Origin: Salisediminibacterium halotolerans
Lineage (GTDB): Bacteria > Bacillota > Bacilli > Bacillales > Salisediminibacteriaceae
Direction: 5' to 3'
Assembly (NCBI RefSeq): GCF_003814815.1
Contig: NZ_RKQQ01000007.1
Span: forward strand, 184,219 to 248,218
Length of the DNA stretch: 64,000 bases
Positions 18,857 through 30,571 of the stretch are shown piece by piece. The notes beneath the pieces were generated by a model. The model was not told where the DNA came from and ran no database searches. It saw nothing but the letters and a program-made list of their open reading frames with translations. The translations under genes were made by a program, and so were the position numbers. Numbering within the stretch: position 1 is the first letter of the stretch; each line of letters starts with the position of its first letter.

Positions 18857-20134
18857 ATGTTTAAGTTTAATGAAGAAAAAGGACAGCTGAAATGTTCTTT
18901 TTGCGGTAAAACACAAGATCAAGTTCGAAAATTAGTAGCCGGACCGGGTGTGTATATATGCGATGAGTGTATTGAACTGTGTAACGAAATTGTCGAAGAA
19001 GAGCTCGGAACCGAAGAAGAAGTGGAAATGGAAGATATCCCGAAACCGCATGAAATCCGGGGAATTTTAAACGATTATGTAATCGGTCAGGAACAGGCGA
19101 AAAAGACTCTGTCCGTCGCTGTTTACAACCATTATAAGCGTGTCAACGCGACATCGGGAAGCGGCAGTGACGACGTCGAGCTTGCTAAAAGCAACATTTG
19201 CTTAATCGGCCCGACAGGAAGCGGTAAAACACTCTTGGCGCAGACTTTAGCGCGTATTCTGAACGTGCCGTTTGCGATGGCTGATGCTACCTCGCTTACA
19301 GAGGCCGGCTACGTCGGCGAAGATGTGGAAAATATCTTGCTTAAGCTCATCCAAGCGGCCGATTACGACACGGAAAAAGCTGAACGCGGGATTATTTATA
19401 TTGACGAAATCGATAAGGTTGCCCGCAAGTCGGAAAATCCGTCAATCACTCGTGATGTTTCCGGCGAGGGAGTGCAGCAGGCTCTTTTGAAAATTTTGGA
19501 AGGGACGACAGCCAGCGTTCCGCCGCAAGGCGGCCGGAAACATCCGCATCAAGAATTTATTCAAATTGACACGACGAATGTCTTGTTTATTCTTGGCGGA
19601 GCGTTCGACGGTATTGATCAAATTATTAAGCGCCGTCTCGGCAAAAAAGTAATCGGCTTCGGCGCAGAGAGTGAAAAAGTTGACGATGAAGAAGAAAAAA
19701 CACTCTCCAAAATATTGCCGGAAGATTTACTGCGCTACGGGTTAATACCGGAGTTTATCGGACGTATTCCGGTCATCGCCTACCTCGAACAGCTTGATGA
19801 AGAAGCGCTGATTGAAATATTGACTGCGCCGAAAAATGCGCTTGTTAAGCAGTACCAAAAACTGCTTGATTTAGATAACGTTGAGCTGGAATTTACTGAA
19901 GACGCGCTTCGCGAAGTGGCTCGCAAAGCGATTGAACGCAACACTGGAGCCCGTGGGTTACGTTCAATTATCGAAACGATGATGCTTGATGTTATGTATG
20001 ATCTTCCGGCACGGGAAGACATTTCAAAATGTGTCATAACGGATGAAACAGTGCGCGAAAGCAAGCAGCCCCGCTTGTTGAATAATGAAGGGGAAACGAT
20101 CGAAGGATCGGAAGAACCGAAAGAAAGCGCATAA
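18857..20134 (+). CDS. clpX: ATP-dependent Clp protease ATP-binding subunit ClpX
   Basis: An AAA+ unfoldase that feeds ssrA-tagged and other substrates to ClpP. It has 425 residues. The N-terminal zinc-binding domain has cysteines in CSFCGKTQ and [10 protein letters not shown]. Walker A is [12 protein letters not shown], Walker B is IIYIDEIDK, and the IGF-type ClpP-docking loop appears as KVIGFGAE. The arginine-finger region [11 protein letters not shown] and sensor-2 [10 protein letters not shown] are intact. The frame is open from 18800, but ATG 18857 follows GAGGGGTG and gives the family start [24 protein letters not shown] -10 element at 18783 suggests its own promoter. Confidence 0.97.
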   Translation: MFKFNEEKGQLKCSFCGKTQDQVRKLVAGPGVYICDECIELCNEIVEEELGTEEEVEMEDIPKPHEIRGILNDYVIGQEQAKKTLSVAVYNHYKRVNATSGSGSDDVELAKSNICLIGPTGSGKTLLAQTLARILNVPFAMADATSLTEAGYVGEDVENILLKLIQAADYDTEKAERGIIYIDEIDKVARKSENPSITRDVSGEGVQQALLKILEGTTASVPPQGGRKHPHQEFIQIDTTNVLFILGGAFDGIDQIIKRRLGKKVIGFGAESEKVDDEEEKTLSKILPEDLLRYGLIPEFIGRIPVIAYLEQLDEEALIEILTAPKNALVKQYQKLLDLDNVELEFTEDALREVARKAIERNTGARGLRSIIETMMLDVMYDLPAREDISKCVITDETVRESKQPRLLNNEGETIEGSEEPKESA

Positions 20135-20145
20135 ATTTCGGACAA

Positions 20146-20181
20146 GAAAAAGGGCTGTCTCGGGAGAGGCAGCCCTTTTCT
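20146..20181 (+). terminator. clpX terminator
   Basis: A long stem (AAAGGGCTGTCTC with GAGAGGCAGCCCTTT, one imperfect pair) around a short loop, followed by TCTC. It lies between clpX and lon, where B. subtilis carries lonB. Confidence 0.8.
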
Positions 20182-20274
20182 CGCCTGAATCAATGTTTAA
20201 CCAACCTTCATAGACGGGAATATGGCAGTGCTGACGTTGCAGGCGGATGATTTATAAAGAGGAGTTGACTACAT

Positions 20275-22599
20275 ATGAGTGAAAATCAGCATAAAACGGT
20301 TCCTTTGCTGCCGTTGCGCGGTATGATCGTCTTTCCGACGATGGTGCTTCATTTAGATGTCGGGCGCGACCGCTCGGTTAAAGCGCTCGAAAAAGCAATG
20401 GTCGAAGGAGAAGAAGTGTTTCTTACGACACAGCAAGAAGTGGCGACAGATGAACCGGATGAAGATGATATTTATGAAATCGGAACCGTCGCCAAAGTCA
20501 ATCAAATGCTGAAGCTCCCGAACGGAACGATACGCGTTCTCGTCGAAGGTCTTCAGCGCGGAAAGATTGATCATTATGTTGAATACGATGATCATGCTGA
20601 AGTAGAATTAACAATGATTGGCGAACGGCAAGAACCGACAGTTGAAGAACAAGCGATTATGCGCAATGTACTTGAACAGTTCGAACAATACATTCAAATG
20701 TCGAAAAAAATCACTCAAGAGACATTTGCCTCTGTTTCGGATATTGTTGAACCCGGAAGACTGGCTGATATCATCACTTCTCATCTTCCGCTCAAAATTG
20801 TGCAAAAGCAAGAGATTCTGGAAACGCTTCCCGTCGAAGATCGGCTTCGGCGCATTTTAGATGTATTGACAAACGAAAAAGAAGTGCTCGGTCTTGAAAA
20901 AAAGATCGGCCAAGAAGTTAAAAAATCGATGGAAAAGACGCAAAAAGAATATTATTTGCGCGAACAAATGAAGGCGATTCAAAAAGAGCTCGGCGAACGC
21001 GAAGGCAAAGAGAGCGAAGTGGAAGAACTGCGTGAAAAAGTCCGTCAAGCGGAAATGCCGGACAATATCGAAGAAAAAGCGCTGAAAGAACTGAAGCGCT
21101 ACGAGCGGATGCCGGCGAGTTCAGCAGAAAGCTCTGTCATCCGCAATTATATTGAATGGCTCGTACAAATCCCGTGGACCGATGAAACGGAAGATGTGCT
21201 TGATATTCACCGCTCGGAAAAAATACTTGATGAAGATCATCACGGCTTGGAAAAAGTTAAAGAGCGTGTACTTGAGTATCTCGCTGTTCAACAGCTGACC
21301 AATCGATTAAAGGGGCCGATTCTTTGTTTAACAGGTCCCCCGGGAGTCGGAAAAACTTCCTTAGCCCGTTCAGTAGCTCGATCGTTAAACCGCAATTTTG
21401 TCCGGATGTCACTCGGAGGCGTCCGCGACGAAGCGGAAATTCGCGGCCACCGCCGCACGTACGTCGGTTCGATGCCCGGGCGGATCGTCCAGGGGATGTA
21501 TAAAGCGGGCACAGTAAACCCGGTCTTTTTACTCGATGAAATTGATAAAATGGCGCATGATTTTCGCGGCGATCCTTCGTCTGCTCTTCTCGAAGTGCTT
21601 GATCCGGAGCAAAATAATACATTCAGCGACCACTTCATTGAAGAACCGTACGATTTGTCTAAGGTGATGTTTATCACAACAGCAAATAATATTTCGCAAA
21701 TTCCTGCACCTCTCCAAGACAGAATGGAAATGATTCACATTCCCGGTTATACCGAGGTCGAAAAGATGGAAATTGCGAAAGGGTATTTACTGCCAAAACA
21801 AATTAAAGAACACGGCTTATCAAAAGGCAAGATTCAAGTAAAGGATGAAGCGGTGTTGAAAGTAATCCGTCACTACACCCGTGAAGCAGGTGTGAGAAGC
21901 TTGGAACGGCAAATGGCGATGATTTGCCGAAAAGCTGCCAAAATGATCGTTTCCGGTGACAAGAAACGGGTCATCGTGACAGAAAATACTGTCGAAGACT
22001 TGCTTGGCAAACCGCAATACCGTTACGGAAAAGCGGAAACGCAAGATCAAGTCGGTGCAGCGACCGGACTAGCTTACACATCGGCAGGGGGCGATACGCT
22101 GACGATCGAAGTTTCCGTCTCCCCGGGCAAAGGCAAACTGACACTGACCGGAAAGCTCGGCGATGTGATGAAAGAATCTGCTCAAGCAGCTTTCAGTTAT
22201 ATTCGTTCAAAATCGGATGAACTCAACATTGATCCAAGCTTCAATGAAGATAACGATATTCACATTCATGTTCCGGAAGGGGCGATTCCTAAAGACGGTC
22301 CGTCTGCCGGAATAACGATGGCGACAGCGTTAATTTCCGCATTAACCGGACGCCCGGTTAAACGGGAAGTCGGAATGACCGGTGAAATCACACTTCGCGG
22401 CCGAGTGCTACCGATCGGCGGTTTGAAGGAAAAAGCGATGAGCGCTCACAGAGCCGGACTGACGCACATTATTATGCCGAAAGAAAATGAGAAGGACCTG
22501 GAAGATATTCCGAAAAGTGTACGGGACGGTCTGACGTTTATTGCCGTTTCGCACTTGGATGAAGTGTTAAAACATGCTTTGACAGGTGAACGGTCATGA
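20275..22599 (+). CDS. lonA: ATP-dependent protease LonA
   Basis: A cytosolic AAA+ serine protease that degrades misfolded and regulatory proteins. It has 774 residues. An N-terminal LON substrate-binding domain (about 1-205) and a coiled-coil segment are followed by the AAA+ module with Walker [14 protein letters not shown] (about 355) and Walker [11 protein letters not shown]. The C-terminal protease domain has the Ser-Lys dyad: Ser in [11 protein letters not shown] and Lys in [20 protein letters not shown] precedes the ATG. The stop overlaps ysxC by four bases. The forespore paralogue LonB, which usually precedes lonA, is missing. Confidence 0.97.
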   Translation: MSENQHKTVPLLPLRGMIVFPTMVLHLDVGRDRSVKALEKAMVEGEEVFLTTQQEVATDEPDEDDIYEIGTVAKVNQMLKLPNGTIRVLVEGLQRGKIDHYVEYDDHAEVELTMIGERQEPTVEEQAIMRNVLEQFEQYIQMSKKITQETFASVSDIVEPGRLADIITSHLPLKIVQKQEILETLPVEDRLRRILDVLTNEKEVLGLEKKIGQEVKKSMEKTQKEYYLREQMKAIQKELGEREGKESEVEELREKVRQAEMPDNIEEKALKELKRYERMPASSAESSVIRNYIEWLVQIPWTDETEDVLDIHRSEKILDEDHHGLEKVKERVLEYLAVQQLTNRLKGPILCLTGPPGVGKTSLARSVARSLNRNFVRMSLGGVRDEAEIRGHRRTYVGSMPGRIVQGMYKAGTVNPVFLLDEIDKMAHDFRGDPSSALLEVLDPEQNNTFSDHFIEEPYDLSKVMFITTANNISQIPAPLQDRMEMIHIPGYTEVEKMEIAKGYLLPKQIKEHGLSKGKIQVKDEAVLKVIRHYTREAGVRSLERQMAMICRKAAKMIVSGDKKRVIVTENTVEDLLGKPQYRYGKAETQDQVGAATGLAYTSAGGDTLTIEVSVSPGKGKLTLTGKLGDVMKESAQAAFSYIRSKSDELNIDPSFNEDNDIHIHVPEGAIPKDGPSAGITMATALISALTGRPVKREVGMTGEITLRGRVLPIGGLKEKAMSAHRAGLTHIIMPKENEKDLEDIPKSVRDGLTFIAVSHLDEVLKHALTGERS

Positions 22600-23213
22600 A
22601 AATTAACCAAGCAGAAATTGTCATGAGCGCAGCGAGAGAAGCGCAGTTTCCCCAGGCGCCCTTTCCGGAGATCGCCCTTTCCGGCCGGTCCAATGTCGGA
22701 AAATCATCGTTTATTAATAAAGTGTTAACGAGAAAAAACCTGGCGAGAACATCGCAGAAGCCGGGGAAAACCCAAACATTAAATTTTTATTTGATTAACA
22801 ACCGTTTTCACTTTGTCGATGTTCCTGGTTACGGCTATGCGAAAGTGTCGAAAAAAGAACGGGAAGCATGGGGAAAATTGCTTGAACACTATTTTCAGAC
22901 CCGCGAACAACTCCGCGGAGTTGTTCAGCTTGTTGACAGCCGTCACGAGCCGACAAAAGACGATGTTGCCATGTACAATTGGTTTAAGCATCATGAGATT
23001 CCGGTTATTATTATCGGCACAAAGGCGGATAAAATCCCGAAAGGCAAATGGCAAAAGCATAAAAAGCAGATCAACGAAACACTCGGTGTCATCAACAGCG
23101 ATACAGTCATTTTGTTTTCGGCTGAAACAGGCCTTGGAAAAGATGACGCTTGGAAAGCAATGACCGGCTTGCTGTTTTCAAGTCAGCCGGAGCCAAAGAC
23201 GGATAACGAATAA
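22596..23213 (+). CDS. ysxC: Ribosome biogenesis GTPase YsxC/EngB
   Basis: A GTPase needed for late assembly of the 50S ribosomal subunit. It has 205 residues. G1 is [13 protein letters not shown], followed by the switch region with [14 protein letters not shown]3 DVPGYGYA, G4 [11 protein letters not shown] and G5 FSAETGLG. It is coupled to lonA by a four-base overlap. A hairpin terminator follows. Confidence 0.96.
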   Translation: MKINQAEIVMSAAREAQFPQAPFPEIALSGRSNVGKSSFINKVLTRKNLARTSQKPGKTQTLNFYLINNRFHFVDVPGYGYAKVSKKEREAWGKLLEHYFQTREQLRGVVQLVDSRHEPTKDDVAMYNWFKHHEIPVIIIGTKADKIPKGKWQKHKKQINETLGVINSDTVILFSAETGLGKDDAWKAMTGLLFSSQPEPKTDNE

Positions 23214-23223
23214 CGATCATTGT

Positions 23224-23257
23224 TCCGGAGTGCGTGAATTCGTGCTCCGGATTTTTG
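23224..23257 (+). terminator. ysxC terminator
   Basis: A 10-bp stem with two G-U pairs (about 23224-23233 with 23241-23250) is followed by ATTTTTG. It overlaps the leader of the next gene. Confidence 0.7.
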
Positions 23258-23275
23258 AAAGGAGCTGTAAACGCA

Positions 23276-24010
23276 TTGGCAAACATATTGGAAGTCCGCG
23301 GATTGGCAAAATCTTTCGGACATACGTCTGTCTTAAATAATATTGATTTAGATGTACAAGAAGGCGGTGTTCTTTGTTTGATCGGTGCCAGCGGTTCGGG
23401 AAAAAGCACATTGCTGCGCTGTTTAAATTTTCTCGAATTAAAAGACAGCGGAACAATCCGTATCCACGGGGAAGCGATTGAAGCAAAAACACATAACCTC
23501 AATAAAATCCGTCAAAAGATGGGGATGGTCTTTCAACATTTTTATTTATTCCCTCATAAAACGGTGCTGGAAAATGTCATCGAAGCCCCGATTCAAGTGA
23601 AAGGTAAAAATAAAGCCGATGCGGTAAACGAAGGCAACGTGCTGCTGGAAAAAGTCGGTCTTGCCGAGAAAGCGGACGAATACCCTTCGACCTTGTCCGG
23701 CGGACAAAAACAGCGTGTCGCTATCGCCCGTGCGCTCGCGATGCAGCCGGAGATTATGCTGTTCGATGAGCCGACCTCGGCGCTCGATCCCGAGCTCGTC
23801 GGGGAAGTGCTCGAAACGATGAAAGATTTGGCCCGTGAGGGAATGACGATGATCGTCGTCACTCATGAAATGGGCTTTGCAAAAGAAGTGGCTAATGAAA
23901 CGATGTATATGCATAACGGTGAAATCATTGAGCGCAACGATTCGGCAACGTTTTTTGCATCGCCGAAAGAAGAACGGACGAAAGAATTTTTAAGCAAAGT
24001 TTTAACGTAA
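23276..24010 (+). CDS. Polar amino-acid ABC transporter ATP-binding protein (orphan)
   Basis: A GlnQ/HisP-type ATPase of 244 residues. Walker A is [13 protein letters not shown], the Q-loop [14 protein letters not shown], the signature [15 protein letters not shown], Walker [15 protein letters not shown], and the H-loop [10 protein letters not shown] chose TTG at 23276 because AAAGGAG lies upstream and the protein then begins [13 protein letters not shown], the family start; an ATG at 23234 would add 14 unrelated residues. No permease or binding-protein gene is adjacent, so it must pair with components elsewhere. It sits between ysxC and hemA, where B. subtilis has no such gene. Confidence 0.88.
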   Translation: MANILEVRGLAKSFGHTSVLNNIDLDVQEGGVLCLIGASGSGKSTLLRCLNFLELKDSGTIRIHGEAIEAKTHNLNKIRQKMGMVFQHFYLFPHKTVLENVIEAPIQVKGKNKADAVNEGNVLLEKVGLAEKADEYPSTLSGGQKQRVAIARALAMQPEIMLFDEPTSALDPELVGEVLETMKDLAREGMTMIVVTHEMGFAKEVANETMYMHNGEIIERNDSATFFASPKEERTKEFLSKVLT

Positions 24011-24088
24011 ACGAAGCATCTGAGTAACACAAGCAGTTTGTAAATGTTATAATGTATATTGATATGCGAAAAGAAGATACGCAGGCAA

Positions 24089-24117
24089 TTGTTACATAAG
24101 CGCAAACGAGATAAAAT
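24089..24117 (+). promoter_or_regulatory. hemA: hemA operon promoter
   Basis: TTGTTA (24089-24094), exactly 17 bases, then TAAAAT (24112-24117), 32 bases ahead of hemA. A further TATAAT lies near 24047 without a clear -35 partner. Confidence 0.65.
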
Positions 24118-24149
24118 AGAGACAGATTTGGTAGGTAGGGGGGAAAGAG

Positions 24150-25538
24150 ATGCACATCCTGGCGGTCAGTTTAAATTATAAAACCGCTCCGGTTGAAATA
24201 AGAGAAAAATTTCAATTTCAAAATGACCTCAACGGAGCTTTACATACGCTTCGGGACAGTAAGAGCATTTTGGAAAATGTGATTGTTTCTACATGCAACC
24301 GGACAGAAATTTACGTTGTTGCGGATCAGCTGCATACCGGGCGTTATTATACGAAGGTGTTTCTCTCTGAATGGTTCGGTATCGCGAAAGAAGAATTCAG
24401 CCATTATTTGCAAATCCGTGAAGATGAGCACGCGATTGAGCATCTTCTCCGCGTGAGTTGCGGGCTTGACTCAATGGTGTTGGGTGAAACACAGATTCTC
24501 GGCCAAGTGCGGGAAAGTTTCTTTGCTGCGCAAAATGCTGAAACGACCGGTACGATTTTCAACCATTTATTTCGTCAATCGATCACATTAGCCAAACGTG
24601 CACATTCAGAAACCTCAATCGGTGAAAATGCCGTGTCGGTCAGTTATGCTGCCGTTGAACTCGGTAAAAAAATATTCGGCGATTTTTCCGGCAAAGATGT
24701 TTTAGTCATGGGTGCGGGGAAAATGAGTGAATTAACAGCGAAGCATTTAGCTTCAAGCGGTGTTAACAACGTCTCGGTCATTAACCGGACAAAAGAAAAA
24801 GCAGATGAACTGGCGGAAAAATTCGCCGGTGTGTCAAAGCCGATCGAAGACTTGCATGCAAGCTTGGTCACATCAGATATTTTAATCAGTTCAACGGGGT
24901 CAAACGAGTATATTATCCATGAAGAGGAAGTCGACGCGTTGATGAAAAAACGCAACGGCCGGCCGCTGTTTCTCGTCGACATTGCCGTTCCGCGGGATTT
25001 AGATCCTGATTTAGCAAAATTGGATAATGTTTATTTGTACGATATCGATGATCTGCAAGAGATTGTATCGGCGAACTTGGAAGAACGCAAAGCAGAGGCG
25101 GAGAAAATCGAACTGATGATTGAAGAGGAGCTCGTGCATTTTGGCGAATGGCTCGATACGTTAGGTGTGATCCCGGTCATCACTGCGCTTCGCAAAAAAG
25201 CTGCCGGAATACAAGAAGAGACGATGGCCAGTTTAGAAAATAAGCTCTCAGAACTGTCCGAGCGGGATAAAAAAATCATTCGCAAGCATATGAAGAGTAT
25301 CATCAACCAAATGCTGCGTGATCCGATTACAGCAATGAAAGAAATACCGAATGAAGAAGATCCGGATGAACTGCTGGACTATATGACGAAAGTTTTTGCG
25401 CTGGAGGACAACCTTGAAGAAGGGGAGCCGCGCATAACCAGCAATATTAATATTAATCGAGCTGAACGGGAGTGGAATATCGCCAAAAAGAAAAACGCTC
25501 TTGTCGCTAAAAGTGAAGCAATCATCCGCTCTTTTTAG
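24150..25538 (+). CDS. hemA: Glutamyl-tRNA reductase
   Basis: NADPH-dependent reduction of glutamyl-tRNA to glutamate-1-semialdehyde, the committed step of haem synthesis. It has 462 residues. The catalytic Cys is in [12 protein letters not shown] (about residue 50). The tRNA-contacting segment [18 protein letters not shown] and the NADPH-binding [17 protein letters not shown] follow, then a C-terminal helical dimerisation domain. It is the first gene of hemAXCDBL. Confidence 0.97.
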   Translation: MHILAVSLNYKTAPVEIREKFQFQNDLNGALHTLRDSKSILENVIVSTCNRTEIYVVADQLHTGRYYTKVFLSEWFGIAKEEFSHYLQIREDEHAIEHLLRVSCGLDSMVLGETQILGQVRESFFAAQNAETTGTIFNHLFRQSITLAKRAHSETSIGENAVSVSYAAVELGKKIFGDFSGKDVLVMGAGKMSELTAKHLASSGVNNVSVINRTKEKADELAEKFAGVSKPIEDLHASLVTSDILISSTGSNEYIIHEEEVDALMKKRNGRPLFLVDIAVPRDLDPDLAKLDNVYLYDIDDLQEIVSANLEERKAEAEKIELMIEEELVHFGEWLDTLGVIPVITALRKKAAGIQEETMASLENKLSELSERDKKIIRKHMKSIINQMLRDPITAMKEIPNEEDPDELLDYMTKVFALEDNLEEGEPRITSNININRAEREWNIAKKKNALVAKSEAIIRSF

Positions 25539-25553
25539 AGAGGGGAATGACAA

Positions 25554-26375
25554 ATGGAAACGATCAATCTGCTTTATGTGATGATCATTCTCTTTTACTG
25601 CCTGAGTGTATTAGGCTATTTCATCGATTTTATGCAAAACAGCCAGAAGGTGAACCGCGCAGCCTTCTGGTTGCTTTCTATTGTATGGGTATTGCAGCTT
25701 GTTTTTTTAATTATCCGCTACATACAATTTGACCGCTTGCCGATTATGACACTGTTCGAAGGCATGTTTTTTTATGCGTGGATTATTGTTACGATCTCAC
25801 TCGTCGTCAATCGGCTGTACCGGACGGATTTTTTAGTGTTTGTGATAAACATTATCGGTTTCTCGGTAATGGCCATCAGCATGCTTACTCCGGCAGGGGA
25901 TGTGTCAGAACGATTGGCGGAGCTGTTTATATTTGAACTGCTCGTCATTCATGTCGTTGTTCTTATGCTCTCGTACGGGGTGTTTACGCTAGGGTTTGCT
26001 TTTTCGATTTTGTATGTTTTGCAGCATCAGATGTTAAAGCAAAAGAAATGGAATAACCGAATGGTGCGTACCGGCAATTTACTCACACTGTTAAAAGGGT
26101 CGTACGTATGCTCTTTAATCGGCTTTCCGCTTATGCTTATCGGACTTATCCTTGGGCTCGTCTATGCATGGGTATCAATGGAAGCTGTTCCGTTTACAGA
26201 TATGAAAGTGATCAGTTCGTTTTTCGTATTGCTTGTTTACGGTGTGTATTTATTTTATTACAAAGTTAAAGACATGCGCGGATATCAAATGGCGCTTTTT
26301 CATATCGGAGCTTTTTTAATCTTGCTGATAAACTATTTACTGTCAAGTACGTTTTCGCAATTTCATTTTTGGTAA
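25554..26375 (+). CDS. hemX: HemX, membrane protein of the CcsA/ResC-like cytochrome assembly superfamily
   Basis: An integral membrane protein of 273 residues with about eight hydrophobic helices. HemX of B. subtilis lowers the cellular amount of HemA and belongs to the same superfamily as CcsA/ResC haem-handling proteins. The order hemA-hemX-hemC and the segments RLPIMTLFEGMFFYAW and LVIHVVVLMLSYGVFTLGF support the call. GAGGGG precedes the ATG. No enzymatic role is established for the family. Confidence 0.9.
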   Translation: METINLLYVMIILFYCLSVLGYFIDFMQNSQKVNRAAFWLLSIVWVLQLVFLIIRYIQFDRLPIMTLFEGMFFYAWIIVTISLVVNRLYRTDFLVFVINIIGFSVMAISMLTPAGDVSERLAELFIFELLVIHVVVLMLSYGVFTLGFAFSILYVLQHQMLKQKKWNNRMVRTGNLLTLLKGSYVCSLIGFPLMLIGLILGLVYAWVSMEAVPFTDMKVISSFFVLLVYGVYLFYYKVKDMRGYQMALFHIGAFLILLINYLLSSTFSQFHFW

Positions 26376-26396
26376 GAAAACTGTCAGGAGGCTGCT

Positions 26397-27332
26397 ATGC
26401 GAAAGGTTATTATTGGTTCACGGCGAAGCAATTTAGCAATGACTCAGACGCGTGAAATCATCGAGCGTTTGAAGGAATTGAATTTGCCGTATGAATTTGA
26501 AATAAAAGAAATTGTCACAAAAGGCGATCAAATCCTTGACCGGACGCTTTCAAAAGTCGGCGGAAAAGGACTGTTTGTCAAAGAAATTGAGCAGGCCATG
26601 TACAACGGGGAAATTGACCTGGCTGTTCACAGCATGAAAGACATCCCTTCCGGAATGGCTGAAGGGCTAGTTATGGGAGCTGTTCCGAAACGCATTGATC
26701 CGCGTGATGCATTCATTTCAAACAGCGGTGAAGGGTTAATGGAGCTTCCCGCTGGCGCAGTGGTCGGTACGAGCAGCTTGCGACGCAAAGCGCAAGTGCT
26801 GGCTAAGCGGCCGGATTTGGAGATTAAATGGATTCGCGGAAATATCGACACCCGCATTCGCAAGTGCCGTGAAGAAGATTACGATGCGATTGTCCTCGCA
26901 GCAGCCGGACTCGAACGTGTCGGCTGGTCTGATGAGATTGTGACCGAATTCCTTGCTCCTAAATTGTGCCTTCCGGCTGTCGGACAGGGCGCTCTCGGAA
27001 TTGAGTGCCGGGAAGATGACGAAGATATTATCAACCTGTTAAATCACATTCATGATCCGGAAACGGCCCGTACGGTAACAGCTGAGCGAGCTTTTCTTCA
27101 TACTGTCGAAGGCGGGTGCGAAGTGCCGATCGCAGGGCATGCCGTCTTGCATGATGATCAGCAGGTCACGTTGACGGCGCTCGTTTCGTCACCGGACGGA
27201 AAACAAGTGTTTAAAGAAGTAATCACAGGTGATGACCCTCACTTAATCGGTGTACAGGCGGCAGAAAAGATGCTTGAAGAGGGCGCTAAAAAGGTCCTTG
27301 ACGATGTGAAAGACGAACTGGACCGTTCTTAA
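26397..27332 (+). CDS. hemC: Hydroxymethylbilane synthase (porphobilinogen deaminase)
   Basis: Polymerises four porphobilinogen molecules into hydroxymethylbilane. It has 311 residues. It opens [16 protein letters not shown]. The substrate-binding arginines lie in [10 protein letters not shown] and [11 protein letters not shown], the catalytic Asp in [10 protein letters not shown], and the dipyrromethane-cofactor Cys in [19 protein letters not shown] precedes the ATG. Confidence 0.97.
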   Translation: MRKVIIGSRRSNLAMTQTREIIERLKELNLPYEFEIKEIVTKGDQILDRTLSKVGGKGLFVKEIEQAMYNGEIDLAVHSMKDIPSGMAEGLVMGAVPKRIDPRDAFISNSGEGLMELPAGAVVGTSSLRRKAQVLAKRPDLEIKWIRGNIDTRIRKCREEDYDAIVLAAAGLERVGWSDEIVTEFLAPKLCLPAVGQGALGIECREDDEDIINLLNHIHDPETARTVTAERAFLHTVEGGCEVPIAGHAVLHDDQQVTLTALVSSPDGKQVFKEVITGDDPHLIGVQAAEKMLEEGAKKVLDDVKDELDRS

Positions 27333-27357
27333 TTCATAAAGGTGATGATCTAAACTC

Positions 27358-28167
27358 ATGAATGATCTAAGCGGCTTGAAACTCATGAACACGCGCGCAG
27401 CTCATCAAGCTGGTCCGCTCTCCGAAGCGGTCAGAACCCGCGGCGGTCAAGTGAAAGAAATTCCGCTGATCCGGATCGCGCCCGAAGAACGTCGCGAGGT
27501 CAAAGCCAGAGCATTTCAAGCTTTTTTAAATGCAGATTGGGCTGTGTTTACGAGCGCCAACAGTATTGATGTTACTGTCGATCTTTTGCGTGAGTACTCG
27601 GATAAATCGCTGAAGGAATTGTTTGCAGGCAAAAAAACGGCGGCAGTCGGTGAAAAAACAAAGAAGAAGCTGGAAGACTTCGGACTTGTTGCCGATCTTT
27701 TGCCTGATACGTTTGATGCGGAGCATCTCGCATCTTTATTAGTGAACGATATGTCATCCGGTCAAACAGTTTTTTATCCCAAAAGTAAACAGGCGCGTAC
27801 AGTGCTGCAAGACCGTTTAACGAAAGCGCAAGTAAAAGTCCTTGCCGCCGAACTGTATGATACGGTTCCGGAACAGCGCTCAGAAAATGCTTTAGAACGA
27901 AGTTTGCTTCACAGGGAAATCGATGCCGTTATGTTTGCCAGTCCATCTGCCGTGCACAGCTTCTACAGGTTATCATCAGTTAAAGCGCGAGCACGTTTTG
28001 AGGAGCGCGGCTGTTACGCGGTGATCGGTCCTGTGACGTTAGAGGCATTAAGAACATACGGGGCAACGGCGATTGCCGTCCCTGATAAGTATACGATCGA
28101 AGGGATGCTTGACAGCATTTCGCAATACAAACCGGATTCAGACACTGAAATGGGGGCTGAAAAATGA
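27358..28167 (+). CDS. hemD: Uroporphyrinogen-III synthase
   Basis: Closes hydroxymethylbilane with inversion of ring D. It has 269 residues in the two-domain fold, and like all HemD proteins is poorly conserved. Supporting motifs are [49 protein letters not shown] and [16 protein letters not shown]. The position between hemC and hemB decides the call. The stop overlaps hemB by four bases. Confidence 0.92.
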   Translation: MNDLSGLKLMNTRAAHQAGPLSEAVRTRGGQVKEIPLIRIAPEERREVKARAFQAFLNADWAVFTSANSIDVTVDLLREYSDKSLKELFAGKKTAAVGEKTKKKLEDFGLVADLLPDTFDAEHLASLLVNDMSSGQTVFYPKSKQARTVLQDRLTKAQVKVLAAELYDTVPEQRSENALERSLLHREIDAVMFASPSAVHSFYRLSSVKARARFEERGCYAVIGPVTLEALRTYGATAIAVPDKYTIEGMLDSISQYKPDSDTEMGAEK

Positions 28168-29141
28168 ACGGAGAATCCTTCCGCCGGCACCGCCGATTGC
28201 GCACATCAGCCGGCATCCGTAATATGGTCAGAGAAACACACGTTCAAAAAGAAGATTTAATTGCACCGCTTTTTGTCAAAGAGGGAGAGGGCATCCAAAC
28301 GGAAGTGCCTTCGATGCCCGGTGTCTATCAATGGTCGCTTGATTTGTTAGACGAGGAAGCAGATGAAATTGTCGCTCTTGGAATACAAGCACTGATTGTC
28401 TTCGGCATCCCGTCGTCTAAAGACAGCTGCGGTTCGCCCGCTTACGATGATAACGGGATCGTCCAGCGCGCGGTTGCGCAAATTAAAGAGCGACATCCCG
28501 ATTTGACAGTGATTGCCGATACATGCCTTTGTCAATTTACCGATCACGGTCATTGCGGTGTTGTTGACAACGGGATCATCGCTAATGATCCCTCGCTTGA
28601 ATTATTGGCAAAGACAGCTGTCTCACAAGCAAAAGCCGGAGCAGATATCATTGCGCCGTCCAACATGATGGACGGCTTCGTCCAAGCGATACGAAGCGCT
28701 TTGGATGAAGCAGGTTTTGTTCATGTGCCGATTATGAGTTATGCCGTTAAATATGCGTCGGCCTTTTACGGTCCTTTTCGCGATGCCGCTCACAGCGCTC
28801 CTTCAAAAGGAGACCGGAAAACGTATCAAATGGACCCGGCGAACCGGTTAGAAGCACAGCGCGAAGCAGCTTCGGATGAAGAAGAAGGGGCGGATTTTCT
28901 GATCGTTAAACCGGCGCTATCGTATTTGGATATTATTCGCGATATTCGCAATCACCATCGTTTGCCGATCGTTGCTTACAATGTCAGCGGTGAGTATGCG
29001 ATGATTAAAGCCGCTGCAGCAAATGGCTGGATTGATGAAGAAGCTGTTGTTTATGAAAAAATGCTCAGCATGAAACGGGCCGGTGCCGACTTGATTTTGA
29101 CGTATTTTGCGAAAGATATCGCTCGTTCGTTAACACGTTAA
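28164..29141 (+). CDS. hemB: Delta-aminolevulinic acid dehydratase (porphobilinogen synthase)
   Basis: Condenses two 5-aminolevulinate molecules to porphobilinogen. It has 325 residues. The metal-site cysteines are in [14 protein letters not shown]. The Schiff-base lysines lie in [23 protein letters not shown] and [16 protein letters not shown]. It opens with the usual RHRRLR...IRNMVRET sequence. It is coupled to hemD by an ATGA overlap. Confidence 0.97.
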   Translation: MNGESFRRHRRLRTSAGIRNMVRETHVQKEDLIAPLFVKEGEGIQTEVPSMPGVYQWSLDLLDEEADEIVALGIQALIVFGIPSSKDSCGSPAYDDNGIVQRAVAQIKERHPDLTVIADTCLCQFTDHGHCGVVDNGIIANDPSLELLAKTAVSQAKAGADIIAPSNMMDGFVQAIRSALDEAGFVHVPIMSYAVKYASAFYGPFRDAAHSAPSKGDRKTYQMDPANRLEAQREAASDEEEGADFLIVKPALSYLDIIRDIRNHHRLPIVAYNVSGEYAMIKAAAANGWIDEEAVVYEKMLSMKRAGADLILTYFAKDIARSLTR

Positions 29142-29177
29142 ATGTTATACTGACAGTGTTGAAAGGAGTGAACGTTA

Positions 29178-30464
29178 ATGAACTGGAACAAATCGAAAGA
29201 AGCGTTTAAACAGGCAGAACCGTTGATGCCAGGCGGTGTAAACAGTCCAGTGCGCGCATTTAAATCTGTCGGAATGGATCCGATTTATATGGAAAAAGGA
29301 AAAGGTTCACATATTTGGGATATCGACGGCAACGAATATATTGATTACGTCATGTCATGGGGGCCGCTTGTACACGGTCATGCCGACGAACAAGTCGTTG
29401 ACGCTTTAAAAGATGTTGCCGAAAAGGGGACGAGTTTCGGAGCGCCGCATGAAATGGAAACAAAGCTGGCCGAACTGGTCATTGAACGAGTGCCGTCGAT
29501 TGAAGTGGTTCGAATGGTAAACTCAGGTACCGAAGCGACGATGAGCGCTTTGCGCCTCGCACGCGGTTATACCGGAAAGAATAAAATCCTTAAATTTGAG
29601 GGCTGTTATCACGGACACGGAGATTCACTGTTAATTAAGGCCGGTTCCGGCGTTGCGACGCTCGGCTTGCCGGACAGCCCGGGGGTGCCGGAAGCAACGG
29701 CATCGAGCACATTGACCGTTCCGTATAATGATTTAGAAAGTTTAAAGCTTGCATTTGAAAAATTCGGCGATGACATTGCCGCAGTTATTTTAGAACCTGT
29801 AGCAGGCAATATGGGCGTTGTTCCGCCCAAAGACGGCTTTCTTGAAGGTGTCCGTTCCGTGACAGAAGAGCATCAATCATTGCTCATTTTTGATGAGGTG
29901 ATGACTGGTTTTCGTGTAGGGTACCATTGTGCTCAAGGGGAACTGGGTGTGACACCGGACTTAACTTGTCTTGGAAAAGTCATCGGCGGAGGCCTCCCGG
30001 TCGGAGCCTTTGGCGGCAAACGTGAAATTATGGAGCGGATCGCACCGGCTGGAGATATTTATCAATCCGGTACACTTTCGGGCAATCCATTGGCGATGAC
30101 CGCCGGTTTTGAAACAATTTCGCAATTGACACCGGAGAGTTATCAGCATTTTGCTGAACTCGGCAAACGTCTTGAAGACGGCTTGCACGAAGCTGCTGAA
30201 AAACACGGGATTCCCCATCACATTAACCGTGCGGGATCGATGATCGGCTTCTTCTTTACCGATCAGCCGGTTGAAAATTTTGAAACCGCCGCCTCCAGTG
30301 ATTTGGACTTGTTTAAAGGGTACTTCCGAGAAATGATTAAACAGGGAATATCGATCGCTCCGTCTCAGTTCGAAGGCATGTTCCTCTCGACGAAACATAC
30401 CGAACGAGAGATAGACAAAACCATTGAAGCCGCGGACAAAGCATTTGCTGCTATCGGTCAATAA
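29178..30464 (+). CDS. hemL: Glutamate-1-semialdehyde 2,1-aminomutase
   Basis: A PLP-dependent enzyme that converts glutamate-1-semialdehyde to 5-aminolevulinate. It has 428 residues. It opens [20 protein letters not shown]. The PLP lysine is in [19 protein letters not shown], and [18 protein letters not shown] and [12 protein letters not shown] are present. It is the last gene of hemAXCDBL. In B. subtilis spoVID follows; here a terminator and an unrelated ABC transporter follow. Confidence 0.97.
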   Translation: MNWNKSKEAFKQAEPLMPGGVNSPVRAFKSVGMDPIYMEKGKGSHIWDIDGNEYIDYVMSWGPLVHGHADEQVVDALKDVAEKGTSFGAPHEMETKLAELVIERVPSIEVVRMVNSGTEATMSALRLARGYTGKNKILKFEGCYHGHGDSLLIKAGSGVATLGLPDSPGVPEATASSTLTVPYNDLESLKLAFEKFGDDIAAVILEPVAGNMGVVPPKDGFLEGVRSVTEEHQSLLIFDEVMTGFRVGYHCAQGELGVTPDLTCLGKVIGGGLPVGAFGGKREIMERIAPAGDIYQSGTLSGNPLAMTAGFETISQLTPESYQHFAELGKRLEDGLHEAAEKHGIPHHINRAGSMIGFFFTDQPVENFETAASSDLDLFKGYFREMIKQGISIAPSQFEGMFLSTKHTEREIDKTIEAADKAFAAIGQ

Positions 30465-30472
30465 AAATCGTT

Positions 30473-30506
30473 CATCCCTGCATTGTGAAAATGCAGGGAT
30501 GTTTTA
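30473..30506 (+). terminator. hem operon terminator
   Basis: A perfect 11-bp stem (30473-30483 with 30491-30501) is followed by TTTTAAC. Confidence 0.85.
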
Positions 30507-30571
30507 ACAAATGAACAAATAAACCGGTAGTGAGCGGAGAACATCTTTACATCTAAGAGGAGGTCCCGACT

